Both the position numbers and the translations under genes were made by a program. Shown piece by piece: positions 37,922 through 45,126 of a stretch of DNA of 64,000 nucleotides (positions are counted from its first letter, which is position 1; each line of letters opens with the position of its first letter). This DNA is from FEN-1073 sp963780865 (GTDB lineage Bacteria > Chloroflexota > Anaerolineae > Anaerolineales > RBG-16-64-43): positions 1 to 64,000 of the forward strand of contig CAWADT010000027.1 in assembly GCA_963780865.1 (NCBI GenBank), written 5' to 3'. A model generated the notes under the pieces. It did no database searches. It was not told where the DNA came from and saw only the letters and a program-made list of their open reading frames with translations.

Positions 37922-38482
37922 TTAATGGGCCGAATACTCTTGGATGATTCGCACCGCCTCTTCCGGCAACTCGACGAACCGGAGGATCGACCGGTCCGCT
38001 TCCTTTATATACGTGTCGGCCGATCGGAAGAATGCCTCCATCGTTTCCTTCCACACACTCCCCAGCAGAACGAGCGGGCGGGGGGAAAGCTCGCCAGTTT
38101 GAATTTGCATCCAGCAAAAGGTGATTTCCGCGAGCGTGCCGATCCCGCCGTCGAGAGCCACCGCGGCGTCGGCCCGGCGCGCAAGCTCGACCAGCCGTTC
38201 CCGGATTGTCTCGCAGCGGATTTCCTCGTGGACAAAGGCGTTCGTCCGCCGCCCGGCGCGGGAGAGCGTTTCGCATGTGACGCCGATTGTGTGCCCGCCG
38301 GCTTCCGCGGCGCCGCGGCTGGCGGCTTCCATCGTGCCGCCGTATCCGCCGGTCGCCACGATCCAGCCTTGTCCGGCGAGACGGCCGCCCAACTCTCTTG
38401 CGGTTTGATACGCCGGACTATCAGGCGGAAGAAAGGCGGCGCCGAATACCGCCACGACCATTTTTTGCCCCTGGGCGGTCAT
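37922..38482 (-). CDS. LOG-family protein (TIGR00725-like)
   Basis: A 186-residue Rossmann-like protein with VVAVFGAAFLPPDSPAYQTA, the nucleotide-binding IVATGGYGGTMEAASRGAAE, GVTCETLSRAGRRTNAFVHE and ALDGGIGTLAEITFCWMQIQ in place of PGGxGTxxE. The family includes cytokinin-activating nucleoside-monophosphate phosphoribohydrolases (LOG) and uncharacterised relatives. The GGxGTxxE catalytic core is present, so hydrolase activity is plausible. It is the last gene of a three-gene minus-strand operon; its ATG overlaps the phosphoesterase stop. Confidence 0.8.
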   Translation of the reverse strand: MTAQGQKMVVAVFGAAFLPPDSPAYQTARELGGRLAGQGWIVATGGYGGTMEAASRGAAEAGGHTIGVTCETLSRAGRRTNAFVHEEIRCETIRERLVELARRADAAVALDGGIGTLAEITFCWMQIQTGELSPRPLVLLGSVWKETMEAFFRSADTYIKEADRSILRFVELPEEAVRIIQEYSAH

Positions 38483-39192
38483 CGTTGGATTCGCTTGCGG
38501 CGGAAAAGGAAATTGGGGGCGGGCGAGTCTCCCGCAGCGGCCTGTTCCTCCCAATGGAGGAGACGGTAAGGCGGAATATAAGTGATGTCCGTCGCTCCCA
38601 CGCGGGTTTGGAGGGAAACCGGCGGGCGGATGAACTGCGAGTGCCCGTGCAACATCCAGCGCGGTTTGGCCCATTCGAGCAGCCACCGAAAGGCGGCGAA
38701 ACCCCGGTGAGCCGGATCCTCGCTTTCATGGATCCCGCGCGCGGGGGAATGGGCGACGAAAATGTCCAGCCGGCGTCCGTAGCGGGCCTGATTGGAAAGC
38801 AACTGCGGTGTGAGCCGCAATACCCGCCGCCACATTTCCGCCTCGGTGTATTGATTCTTCATGGAGCTTCCAAGGCGGAGGCTGCCGCCCAGACCCGCCA
38901 GCAGGATTCCCTGCGCTTCCACGGCGCGCCCCTCGATGCTTTCGCCGCCGTCCGGTTGGTAATCCACCCGGCCGTTTTCCCGGCAGAACCCCTCGCCGTC
39001 GTGGTTTCCCAGCACGAAATACATTGCGGTGTTGAAGCAGCTCATCAGCAGTTCCAGGTAATCGAACGGCAGATCGCCGCAACTGATGATGAAATCGACC
39101 TTGCCGACGGCGTCGGGGGCGCGGCAGGAATCCAATATCCGCGAAACGTCGTCGCTGACGGCGAGGATCGTGCGGTTCCCGGGGGACGTCAC
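38479..39192 (-). CDS. Calcineurin-like metallophosphoesterase
   Basis: A 237-residue protein with FIISCGDLPFDYLELLM (GD motif), MYFVLGNHDGEG (GNHD), VAHSPARGIHE and WMLHGHSQFIRPP (GHxH-like, ending GHS). The usual first D-x-H near the N-terminus reads AVSDDVS, so one metal ligand differs. The GTG start at 39192 overlaps the mazG stop (GTGA). The substrate is unknown; nucleotide or phosphodiester hydrolysis fits its neighbours MazG and LOG. Confidence 0.82.
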   Translation of the reverse strand: MTSPGNRTILAVSDDVSRILDSCRAPDAVGKVDFIISCGDLPFDYLELLMSCFNTAMYFVLGNHDGEGFCRENGRVDYQPDGGESIEGRAVEAQGILLAGLGGSLRLGSSMKNQYTEAEMWRRVLRLTPQLLSNQARYGRRLDIFVAHSPARGIHESEDPAHRGFAAFRWLLEWAKPRWMLHGHSQFIRPPVSLQTRVGATDITYIPPYRLLHWEEQAAAGDSPAPNFLFRRKRIQR

Positions 39193-39536
39193 TGGGCCGC
39201 CTTGTCTTCCGACGGGGAGGCGGGCCAGCTGCGGGAATAATTCTTTTCCAATTTTCTCAGGATGGCTTGTTCCAGATCGATGCCCAGTACGCTGGCCAGT
39301 TGCAGCAGGTAGAGGGCGACGTCGGCGAGTTCTTCCGCCAGCGCGCCCTGTTGCGGCGGTTCGCCGGCGGGGGATGCCGGCGGATCCCATTGGAAATGCT
39401 CCAGCACTTCGGCGGATTCAAGACTTAGCGAGACCGCCAGGTTGCGCGGCGTTTGAGGTCGCGGCGAGTTTTGCTCGTACCAGCCCTTCGACCGGACGAA
39501 CCGGTTCATTTCTTCCGTGAGCTGCTGGATATCCAT
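39189..39536 (-). CDS. MazG-like nucleotide pyrophosphohydrolase
   Basis: A 115-residue all-alpha pyrophosphatase of the single-domain MazG type, with LAVSLSLESAEVLEHFQW (E-x3-E metal motif) and EELADVALYLLQLASVLGI (E-x2-D motif), the four acidic residues that bind Mg2+. Such enzymes hydrolyse non-canonical or damaged dNTPs. First gene of the operon with the phosphoesterase and LOG protein, suggesting nucleotide sanitation. Confidence 0.88.
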   Translation of the reverse strand: MDIQQLTEEMNRFVRSKGWYEQNSPRPQTPRNLAVSLSLESAEVLEHFQWDPPASPAGEPPQQGALAEELADVALYLLQLASVLGIDLEQAILRKLEKNYSRSWPASPSEDKAAQ

Positions 39537-39619
39537 TGCGCCGTCCGGACCATCTGCCTGAACCCATTTTCAAACCACCCCGCGGGTTTCATCCCGCGGG
39601 AAAAAAAGTTCAAGGTTGG

Positions 39620-39628
39620 ATTATACCA
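39620..39628 (-). promoter_or_regulatory. Extended -10 promoter of the mazG operon
   Basis: TGG-TATAAT on the minus strand, 83 nt before the ATG at 39536. Between them lies the inverted repeat CCCGCGGG-TTTCAT-CCCGCGGG (about 39578-39600), a possible operator or leader hairpin. Confidence 0.5.
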
Positions 39629-39782
39629 GCCCGGAGATGTCAATCCGAACGGCGGAAATTCCATCCCGGGAGATCGGAGAAGAAAAAATTCCTCCATCCC
39701 GTGGTTCGTTCCCGCTCTGGTCGCCACCGGCGAAAGGGGATATACTTTCCCCATTCTTGTTCCAGACGTCCGGGAGGGCAGC

Positions 39783-39950
39783 ATGCCGAAAACCGAGAGG
39801 GATCGCGAAATTTCACGCCGGCGGCAAAAAAGAAAAAAGATGGAGTTCCTTCGCGGCCGCCTGGCGGAAACCAAGGATTCCAAAGCGCGCGCGGTCCTGA
39901 TTCAGAAAATCCTCAAGATCAATCCCCAAGCCAACATCCCGCAAAAATAA
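39783..39950 (+). CDS. Small basic protein, 55 aa
   Basis: A lysine/arginine-rich protein of 55 residues beginning MPKTERDREISRRRQKRKKM and ending with KILKINPQANIPQK. A clear GGAGGG ribosome-binding site lies 5-10 nt before the ATG, and TATACT at 39741-39746 may be its -10 box. It resembles a group of uncharacterised basic small proteins (DUF6800-like) of about 50 residues; I hold this only weakly. It is probably cotranscribed with kamA, which begins 41 nt downstream. RNA or ribosome binding is conceivable given its charge. Confidence 0.7.
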   Translation: MPKTERDREISRRRQKRKKMEFLRGRLAETKDSKARAVLIQKILKINPQANIPQK

Positions 39951-39991
39951 TTTTTCCATGGAAGCGCAATCGGCGGCCTTCGGAGGCGGGA

Positions 39992-41386
39992 ATGTCTCCC
40001 AGGGTTTTTGAAACCCGGCGGGCGCGCGCCTTCGAGGACGTTCCCGACGCGCAATGGAACGATTGGCGCTGGCAACTCAGCCACCGTCTGGATGCACCGG
40101 AGGAGATCGAGCGGATCTTCCCGCTGACCGAAAGCGAACGGACGGCGCTGAAGGCCGGCAATCTGTTCCGCGTGGACGTCACCCCGTATTTCATTTCCCT
40201 CATCCGCCCCGACGACCCGGCCGATCCCATCCGCCGCCAGGTGATCCCCACCGCGGCGGAGCTCGTCCCGTTCACGGCCATGATGGAAGATTCCCTGGCG
40301 GAAGACCGGCATTCCCCGGTCCCGGGACTCGTGCACCGCTACCCGGACCGCGTACTGATGCTGGTGACGACCCAATGCGCTTCCTATTGCCGCTACTGCA
40401 CCCGCTCGCGCATCGTCGGCGATGCGTCGGCGCAGTTTTCGCGCGCCGAATTCGATGCGATGTTCGACTACATCGAGCGGACCCCGCAGATCCGGGACGT
40501 GCTGCTTTCCGGCGGCGACCCGCTCACCCTGGCGCCGGCGCTGCTGGAAGAATTGATTGCGCGATTGCGGGCCATCGAGCATGTGGAGATCATCCGGATC
40601 GGATCCCGCGTGCCGGTGTTCCTTCCGATGCGGGTCGACGACGCGTTGTGCGAGATGCTTGCCAAGTATCACCCGCTGTGGCTTAACATCCACGTCAATC
40701 ATCCGAATGAAATCACGGCCGAGCTCGCGGCAGCCACCGACCGGCTTTCACGCGCGGGAATTCCGCTGGGCAACCAGTCGGTGCTGCTGGCGGGGGTGAA
40801 CGATTGCGTTCACATTCAGCGCCGGCTGGTGCAGGATCTGTTGCGCATCCGCGTGCGGCCTTACTACCTCTATCAGTGCGATCTGGTAGAAGGGGCGGGG
40901 CACTTTCGCACGCCGGTCGCGAAGGGAATTGAAATCATCGAGGGGTTGCGCGGCCATACCTCCGGCTTCGCCGTTCCCCAATACGTCGTCGATGCGCCCG
41001 GCGGAGGCGGAAAGATTCCGCTTGGGCCGAATTATCAATTGAGCCTCTCGGATCATCGCACGGTGCTGCGCAATTACGAGGGATATATTTCCGTATACGA
41101 AGAGCCCGCGGGGTACACGGCCCACGATCCCGCTCTCTGCCCCTATTGCCGAGCCAAGCGGAGCGAACCGGGCCAAGCCGGCATCAGCGGATTGCTCGAG
41201 GGGGAACAGTTAACGATCGAGCCGGCCGGTTGGGAGACGACTTACGCGCGCGGCGGATCGAAGCACCGACTCAACCGCGACGAAGAGAAATGGCAGCCGC
41301 GCGGGATCGGCGCCGAAAAACCATCCGCGGAAACCCAGGCGGCGGTTCCCTCCCCTCAAAGGAAAAAAACGTCCGGCAGACCCTGA
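39992..41386 (+). CDS. kamA: Lysine 2,3-aminomutase (radical SAM)
   Basis: KamA interconverts L-alpha-lysine and L-beta-lysine using a [4Fe-4S] cluster, SAM and PLP. The protein has 464 residues with the cluster motif CASYCRYCTRS (CxxxCxxC), VLLSGGDPLTLAP, HPNEIT, YYLYQCDLVEGAGHFRTPV, IEGLRGHTSG and YVVDAPGGGGK. The Asp of QCD and the Asp of VVDAPGGGGK correspond to the two residues that bind the lysine side-chain amine, and the Lys after GGGG to the PLP lysine. Glutamate mutases differ at these Asp positions, so lysine is the likely substrate. The C-terminal 80 residues carry an extra CPYC pair. ATG 39992 has GGAGG five bases upstream. Confidence 0.9.
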   Translation: MSPRVFETRRARAFEDVPDAQWNDWRWQLSHRLDAPEEIERIFPLTESERTALKAGNLFRVDVTPYFISLIRPDDPADPIRRQVIPTAAELVPFTAMMEDSLAEDRHSPVPGLVHRYPDRVLMLVTTQCASYCRYCTRSRIVGDASAQFSRAEFDAMFDYIERTPQIRDVLLSGGDPLTLAPALLEELIARLRAIEHVEIIRIGSRVPVFLPMRVDDALCEMLAKYHPLWLNIHVNHPNEITAELAAATDRLSRAGIPLGNQSVLLAGVNDCVHIQRRLVQDLLRIRVRPYYLYQCDLVEGAGHFRTPVAKGIEIIEGLRGHTSGFAVPQYVVDAPGGGGKIPLGPNYQLSLSDHRTVLRNYEGYISVYEEPAGYTAHDPALCPYCRAKRSEPGQAGISGLLEGEQLTIEPAGWETTYARGGSKHRLNRDEEKWQPRGIGAEKPSAETQAAVPSPQRKKTSGRP

Positions 41387-41404
41387 ACCGGATGCCGCAA
41401 TCCG

Positions 41405-42682
41405 ATGTGGATTGCGGAAACGATCATGTCCCCCTCGATCCAACCAGATCCTGCGCACGGCGCTTTCGAACAGCCAAATTCCATGGAGAAATCCCCGCCC
41501 GTCCCCGAACCGCCGCAGAAGAAAACCTCGCGGACGCGGCGCAGATTGCGCGTGGTGGTCCTGCATAATCTGAAGAAACATGCGCCGGAGAACGGACCCC
41601 ATCCGGACGACGCGCTGGCCGAGCTCGACAGCGAGACAAACGTCGCCGCGTACGCCGCGGCGCTGCGGGCGGCCGGGCATCACGTCATCGGCCTGGACGG
41701 GAATCCGGACCTTTTCCGGCACCTCAAGCGGCTCAAAGTGGATATCTGCTTCAACACCTGCGAAGGCTACCGCGGCGACGCGCGCGAGGCGCAGGTGCCG
41801 GCGGTGCTGGAGATGATCGGAATCCCCTATACCGGCGGCAAGGTCACCTGCCTCGCCAACACGCTCGACAAGGCCTCCACCAAACGCATTCTCGACGCCT
41901 GCGGTTTGCCCACGCCGCATTTCCAGGAATTCACACACGTGGACCTCGCGCTTTCTCCGGCGCTGCGCTTCCCGCTGTTTGTGAAACCGAATCGCGAAGG
42001 AACCGGGATGGGAATCGACAGCCGTTCGATCGTCCGCTCGGAGCCGCAATTACGTGAACGCGTGGAATACATCTTAAGGGAATACCGGGAGTCGGCGCTG
42101 GTGGAGGAATTCATCCCGGGGCGCGACGTCACCTGCGGAATGGTGGGGAATCTTTCGGCGCTCGAAGCCGGCCAGACTTTGCCCCATCCGCTTCCTTTGA
42201 TCCGGAATGCGGGTGGGGGGATGGAGTGGAACGGGGTTCACATTTTTCCCCTCTCGGAAGTGGATTACAGCCGGATCCCGGATATGGATCCGTTTTACTC
42301 GCGCTTGGTGAAGGAACTCCCGCTGGAGGCGTATCCCTACCTCTGCCCGGCACCGTTGCCGGAGGCAGTCACGGCGGAGGTGGTGCGGCTTGCGCTCGAA
42401 ACCTTCCGCGTCACGCAGTCGCTGGATTTTTGCCGTGTGGATTTTCGGCTGCATACGGGCGAAAATCTAAAACCATTCATTTTGGAGATTAATTCGCTGC
42501 CGGGGTTGACGCCCATCAGCGATTTGACGCTGTGCGCGCTCGCCGAAGGCTGGAGCTACAACCGGCTGATCCAATCGGTCCTGGAAGCCGGGGCAAAGAG
42601 ATATGGATTGCTGAACGGGGCGGAGAACGACGTGACGAACGGGGACGGAAAAATTAATCACGTGGCGGCAGCTCGGGAATGA
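41405..42682 (+). CDS. ATP-grasp ligase, D-Ala-D-Ala-ligase-like (first of two)
   Basis: Up to 425 residues; ATGs at 41426 and 41483 are alternative starts, none with a strong ribosome-binding site. The core runs from RLRVVVLHNLKKHAP: VDICFNTCEGYRGDAREAQV, GIPYTGGKVTCLANTLDKAS, FPLFVKPNREGTGMGID (ATP-binding Lys), ALVEEFIPGRDVTCGMVGN and the metal-binding end DFCRVDFRL with FILEINSLPGLTP. These match the ATP-grasp fold of D-alanine-D-alanine ligases, but the substrate loops differ from Ddl. The family joins a carboxylate to an amine through an acyl phosphate. Next to kamA, beta-lysine is a plausible substrate. Confidence 0.85.
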   Translation: MWIAETIMSPSIQPDPAHGAFEQPNSMEKSPPVPEPPQKKTSRTRRRLRVVVLHNLKKHAPENGPHPDDALAELDSETNVAAYAAALRAAGHHVIGLDGNPDLFRHLKRLKVDICFNTCEGYRGDAREAQVPAVLEMIGIPYTGGKVTCLANTLDKASTKRILDACGLPTPHFQEFTHVDLALSPALRFPLFVKPNREGTGMGIDSRSIVRSEPQLRERVEYILREYRESALVEEFIPGRDVTCGMVGNLSALEAGQTLPHPLPLIRNAGGGMEWNGVHIFPLSEVDYSRIPDMDPFYSRLVKELPLEAYPYLCPAPLPEAVTAEVVRLALETFRVTQSLDFCRVDFRLHTGENLKPFILEINSLPGLTPISDLTLCALAEGWSYNRLIQSVLEAGAKRYGLLNGAENDVTNGDGKINHVAAARE

Positions 42683-42700
42683 CGATCCGACCAAAAAGAT

Positions 42701-42810
42701 GTACGCGGATTTCGCGGAAAAGCACGGATTGCGCGAACAGACATAATTATCACCAGACTTTAAGGAAATAATAATCCGTGAAATCTGTGAAATCCGAGTA
42801 ATCCGCGTAC
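42701..42810. repeat. GTAC-ended palindromic element
   Basis: 110 bp from GTACGCGGAT to ATCCGCGTAC, inserted between the first ATP-grasp gene and the acetyltransferase gene. Confidence 0.75.
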
Positions 42811-42862
42811 GATTATTTTCGATTGAGTAGCCATATCCAAAGATGAAGAAAGGGGAATCGAA

Positions 42863-43384
42863 ATGGATCGCGAAATGAATCGCAACGGGTTGTCGCTTAC
42901 GGTAGAGGAAAGTCCGGCCCAGGATCGGGACGCCATCGCCCAGCTCGCGCGCCGGGCGGAGGTTTTCACTCCCGAAGAGGAAGAGACGGTTTTGGAATTG
43001 TTCGACGCCTACACGCACTCAGCCGATTCCGGATACGCGTTTCTCTCGGCGCGCGCGGACGGCGAACTGGTCGGGTTCGCTTGCTGGGGTTCGACCCCGC
43101 TCACGGAAGGAACATTCGATTTATATTGGATCTGCTCCGACCCCGGATTGCGCGAACAGGGCGTGGGGCGGCGGTTGTTCCAGACGGTGGAGGCTGCGGT
43201 GCGCGCGCAGCGCGGCCGGATGATGATTATCGAGACGAGCACGGGAGATGCCTATCTTCCCGCCGTCCGCTTTTACGAGCACATGGGCTGCGCTCAGGCA
43301 GCGCGTATTCCGGATTATTACCGCCCCGGAGAAGATTTATTGATCTATGTAAAAGCGATTCCCCCGTCGCCAGATCCTTCGTAG
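42863..43384 (+). CDS. GNAT-family N-acetyltransferase of the kamA cluster
   Basis: A 173-residue GNAT: SGYAFLSARADGELVGFACW (core strands), DLYWICSDPGLREQGVGRRL with the acetyl-CoA motif REQGVGRRL, then MMIIETSTGDAYLPAVRFYE and HMGC. It stands between two ATP-grasp genes on the same strand. In methanogens and some bacteria kamA (ablA) pairs with an acetyltransferase (ablB) to make the osmolyte N-epsilon-acetyl-beta-lysine. This protein is shorter than AblB and I cannot claim orthology, but the same chemistry is possible. Confidence 0.85.
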   Translation: MDREMNRNGLSLTVEESPAQDRDAIAQLARRAEVFTPEEEETVLELFDAYTHSADSGYAFLSARADGELVGFACWGSTPLTEGTFDLYWICSDPGLREQGVGRRLFQTVEAAVRAQRGRMMIIETSTGDAYLPAVRFYEHMGCAQAARIPDYYRPGEDLLIYVKAIPPSPDPS

Positions 43385-43745
43385 ACGACTACGACCTGTC
43401 CGCATTTGTTGGTTGTACCTTCAGACAATCGATTTGGTATGTTTCCTTGCACCGATGAGGGCTTGAATTTTAAATTGCTATCTGAAATTTACTAATGATT
43501 TCTGGCTTGTATCGAAATGGTAAAAAATTATTTCCACTGATGATTTAAAAAGATATAATAAAAAAAATTCGCGAATATATTTTTCAATTGGATTTTTATT
43601 ATTTCGGTGTACTCCGTTCACTGCTTCCGTGTAATCCGTGTACAGAACCCAATTTCATTGCAAATTAAAAAATAATCCCATTCGAATGCCTTCGGAAAGG
43701 CAGAAATGTTAAAAGAGATCAAAAACAAATTTAAGATAAAAACCA
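43385..43745. other. AT-rich intergenic region inside the kamA cluster
   Basis: 361 bp with far lower GC than the surroundings, including long A/T runs near 43555-43575. It holds a short GTAC-ended palindrome (43609-43642, GTACTCCG to CGTGTAC) of the dispersed family. No gene is seen. Confidence 0.5.
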
Positions 43746-43773
43746 TTGACTTCCCTATTATGTAGGGTAAAAT
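43746..43773 (+). promoter_or_regulatory. Promoter of the second ATP-grasp gene (TTGACT-N16-TAAAAT)
   Basis: The -35 box TTGACT (43746-43751), a 16-nt spacer and TAAAAT (43768-43773). Transcription would start at about 43780, next to the ATG of a 16-codon frame. Confidence 0.6.
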
Positions 43774-43780
43774 AAAAAAC

Positions 43781-43831
43781 ATGAAGGAGAAATTCATTCA
43801 ACCGGCGGACAACTTCTCAGGAGAACTATGA
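43781..43831 (+). CDS. Possible 16-aa leader peptide overlapping the ATP-grasp start
   Basis: ATG at 43781, 7 nt after the -10 box, encodes MKEKFIQPADNFSGEL and stops with TGA at 43829-43831, overlapping the ATG of the next gene (43828). It would be a leaderless frame translationally coupled to the ligase gene. The ribosome-binding site of the ligase (AGGAGA, 43819-43824) lies inside it. It may be chance. Confidence 0.35.
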   Translation: MKEKFIQPADNFSGEL

Positions 43832-44871
43832 GACGAATCGGAAAAGGATTGCCGTATCCGTATTCGGTTTTGATCCTTCACAACGTAATGAGCGATTGGA
43901 CGCCGGGGGACATCGAAGCAGCTGAGCAGGCAGTGACGCGGATGAAGTACGGTCTCACTTCGCTCGGCTTGGAAGTGACTTCGATCCCGGTCCGCAGGGA
44001 CATTGCCGGCGCACTGCGAGGTTTCGATCCGCGCGAGTGCATCGTGTTTAATTGGTGCGAGGGACTCGACGGCGAACCGAATGCGTACGGCGCAGTGCCT
44101 CCGATTCTCGAACGTCTGGGATTTGTTTACACAGGGTCGGACGCATGGTCCCTCAACATCACACAGGATAAAGTCACTACCAAAGAATATTTCCGCAAAC
44201 ACCGCATCCCCACGCCGCAGGCGGCCGTGTATTCCAAACCCGCCCGCAACGGATGGGTGCGCTTCCCCGCCCTGGTCAAACCCGCCACCGAACATTGTTC
44301 CTTCGGGATCACCTCGCAATCCGTCGTCGATTCGGTCGACCAGCTGCGGACGCGGGTGGAATACGTGCTCGACACCTGGCATTGCAAGGCGCTGGTGGAA
44401 GATTTTATCGACGGACCGGAATACAACGTTTCCCTCTGGGGCAACGACCGGATGGAAGTGTTGCCGCTGGCGTGCATCGATTATTCGATGTTTCAGGATT
44501 ATCACGATCGTCTCTGCAGCTTCGACGCGAAGTGGGATCCGGCATCGCAGGCGTATCTGATGACGTCGGTGCTCTGCCCGGCGCCGATGGACGACGAACT
44601 GCGCCGGCGGATCGAAAACGTCTGCCGCCGGACCGAACGCGCACTGCGCGTGCGCGATTACGGCCGCGTGGACCTGCGCGTGCGTGACGGCATCCCGTAC
44701 GTGGTGGACGTCAACTCGAATCCCGATATCACCATGGAAGGCGGGTTCGCCCGCTCGGCGCGCGCCGCCGGATACGATTACGGGCAAACCATCCTGCGCA
44801 TCCTGGAACTGGCTTCGTCCCGATTCGCCATCCCGGCGGAAATTCCCGAACGCGTGTTGGCCATGGCCTGA
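43828..44871 (+). CDS. ATP-grasp ligase, D-Ala-D-Ala-ligase-like (second of two)
   Basis: A 347-residue ATP-grasp protein: PYSVLILHNVMSDW, CIVFNWCEGLDGEPNAYGAV, GFVYTGSDAWSLNITQDKVT, FPALVKPATEHCSFGIT (ATP-binding Lys), ALVEDFIDGPEYNVSLWGN and RVDLRVRDGIPYVVDVNSNP (metal-binding Asp, Glu position replaced by Asp, Asn). It is distantly related to the ligase at 41405-42682 and lies in the same cluster but has its own promoter. It probably adds a second building block to a KamA-derived product; the substrate is unknown. A strong terminator follows. Confidence 0.85.
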   Translation: MRRIGKGLPYPYSVLILHNVMSDWTPGDIEAAEQAVTRMKYGLTSLGLEVTSIPVRRDIAGALRGFDPRECIVFNWCEGLDGEPNAYGAVPPILERLGFVYTGSDAWSLNITQDKVTTKEYFRKHRIPTPQAAVYSKPARNGWVRFPALVKPATEHCSFGITSQSVVDSVDQLRTRVEYVLDTWHCKALVEDFIDGPEYNVSLWGNDRMEVLPLACIDYSMFQDYHDRLCSFDAKWDPASQAYLMTSVLCPAPMDDELRRRIENVCRRTERALRVRDYGRVDLRVRDGIPYVVDVNSNPDITMEGGFARSARAAGYDYGQTILRILELASSRFAIPAEIPERVLAMA

Positions 44872-44886
44872 TCCTTTGGAAGCCGA

Positions 44887-44914
44887 AAGCCCCGCCGAGC
44901 GGCGGGGCTTTTTT
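44887..44914 (+). terminator. Rho-independent terminator of the kamA cluster
   Basis: Stem AAGCCCCGCC / GGCGGGGCTT with loop GAGC, followed by a run of six T. It starts 15 nt after the stop of the second ATP-grasp gene. Confidence 0.9.
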
Positions 44915-44937
44915 ATGCATGGAGAAGATCAAGAGCC

Positions 44938-45082
44938 TCACCGCGAAGACGCAATGGACGCAAAGGGGCGCAAAGAATTTTTAATATATATTAATCAACA
45001 AGATCCCACCGAAGAAAAGCAAAAAAAAATAAAACCCCCCTTTGCAATTCTTTGCGTTCTTCGCGACTTTGCGGTTAAGCTA
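44938..45082. repeat. Imperfect long inverted repeat (CGCGAAGACGCAA... type)
   Basis: The left arm CTCACCGCGAAGACGCAATG plus GACGCAAAGG is matched on the right by CTTTGCG, TCTTCGCG and CTTTGCGGT in inverse order. The centre is AT-rich. Another palindromic intergenic element, just before xseA. Confidence 0.6.
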
Positions 45083-45126
45083 TTTTGCTCTTTTACGAGT
45101 ACAATTCGCCAAATTGCAGGAACACA

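Noticed and set aside
39578..39600. CCCGCGGG-TTTCAT-CCCGCGGG as a rho-independent terminator
   Set aside because: It is followed by A on the plus strand and sits in a leader on the minus strand, with the T-run on the wrong side; an operator or leader hairpin is more likely.
39992..41386. Glutamate 2,3-aminomutase or EpmB instead of lysine 2,3-aminomutase
   Set aside because: Both Asp residues that contact the lysine side chain are present (QCD and VVDAPGGGGK), the protein is longer than EpmB, and no efp or epmA gene is near.
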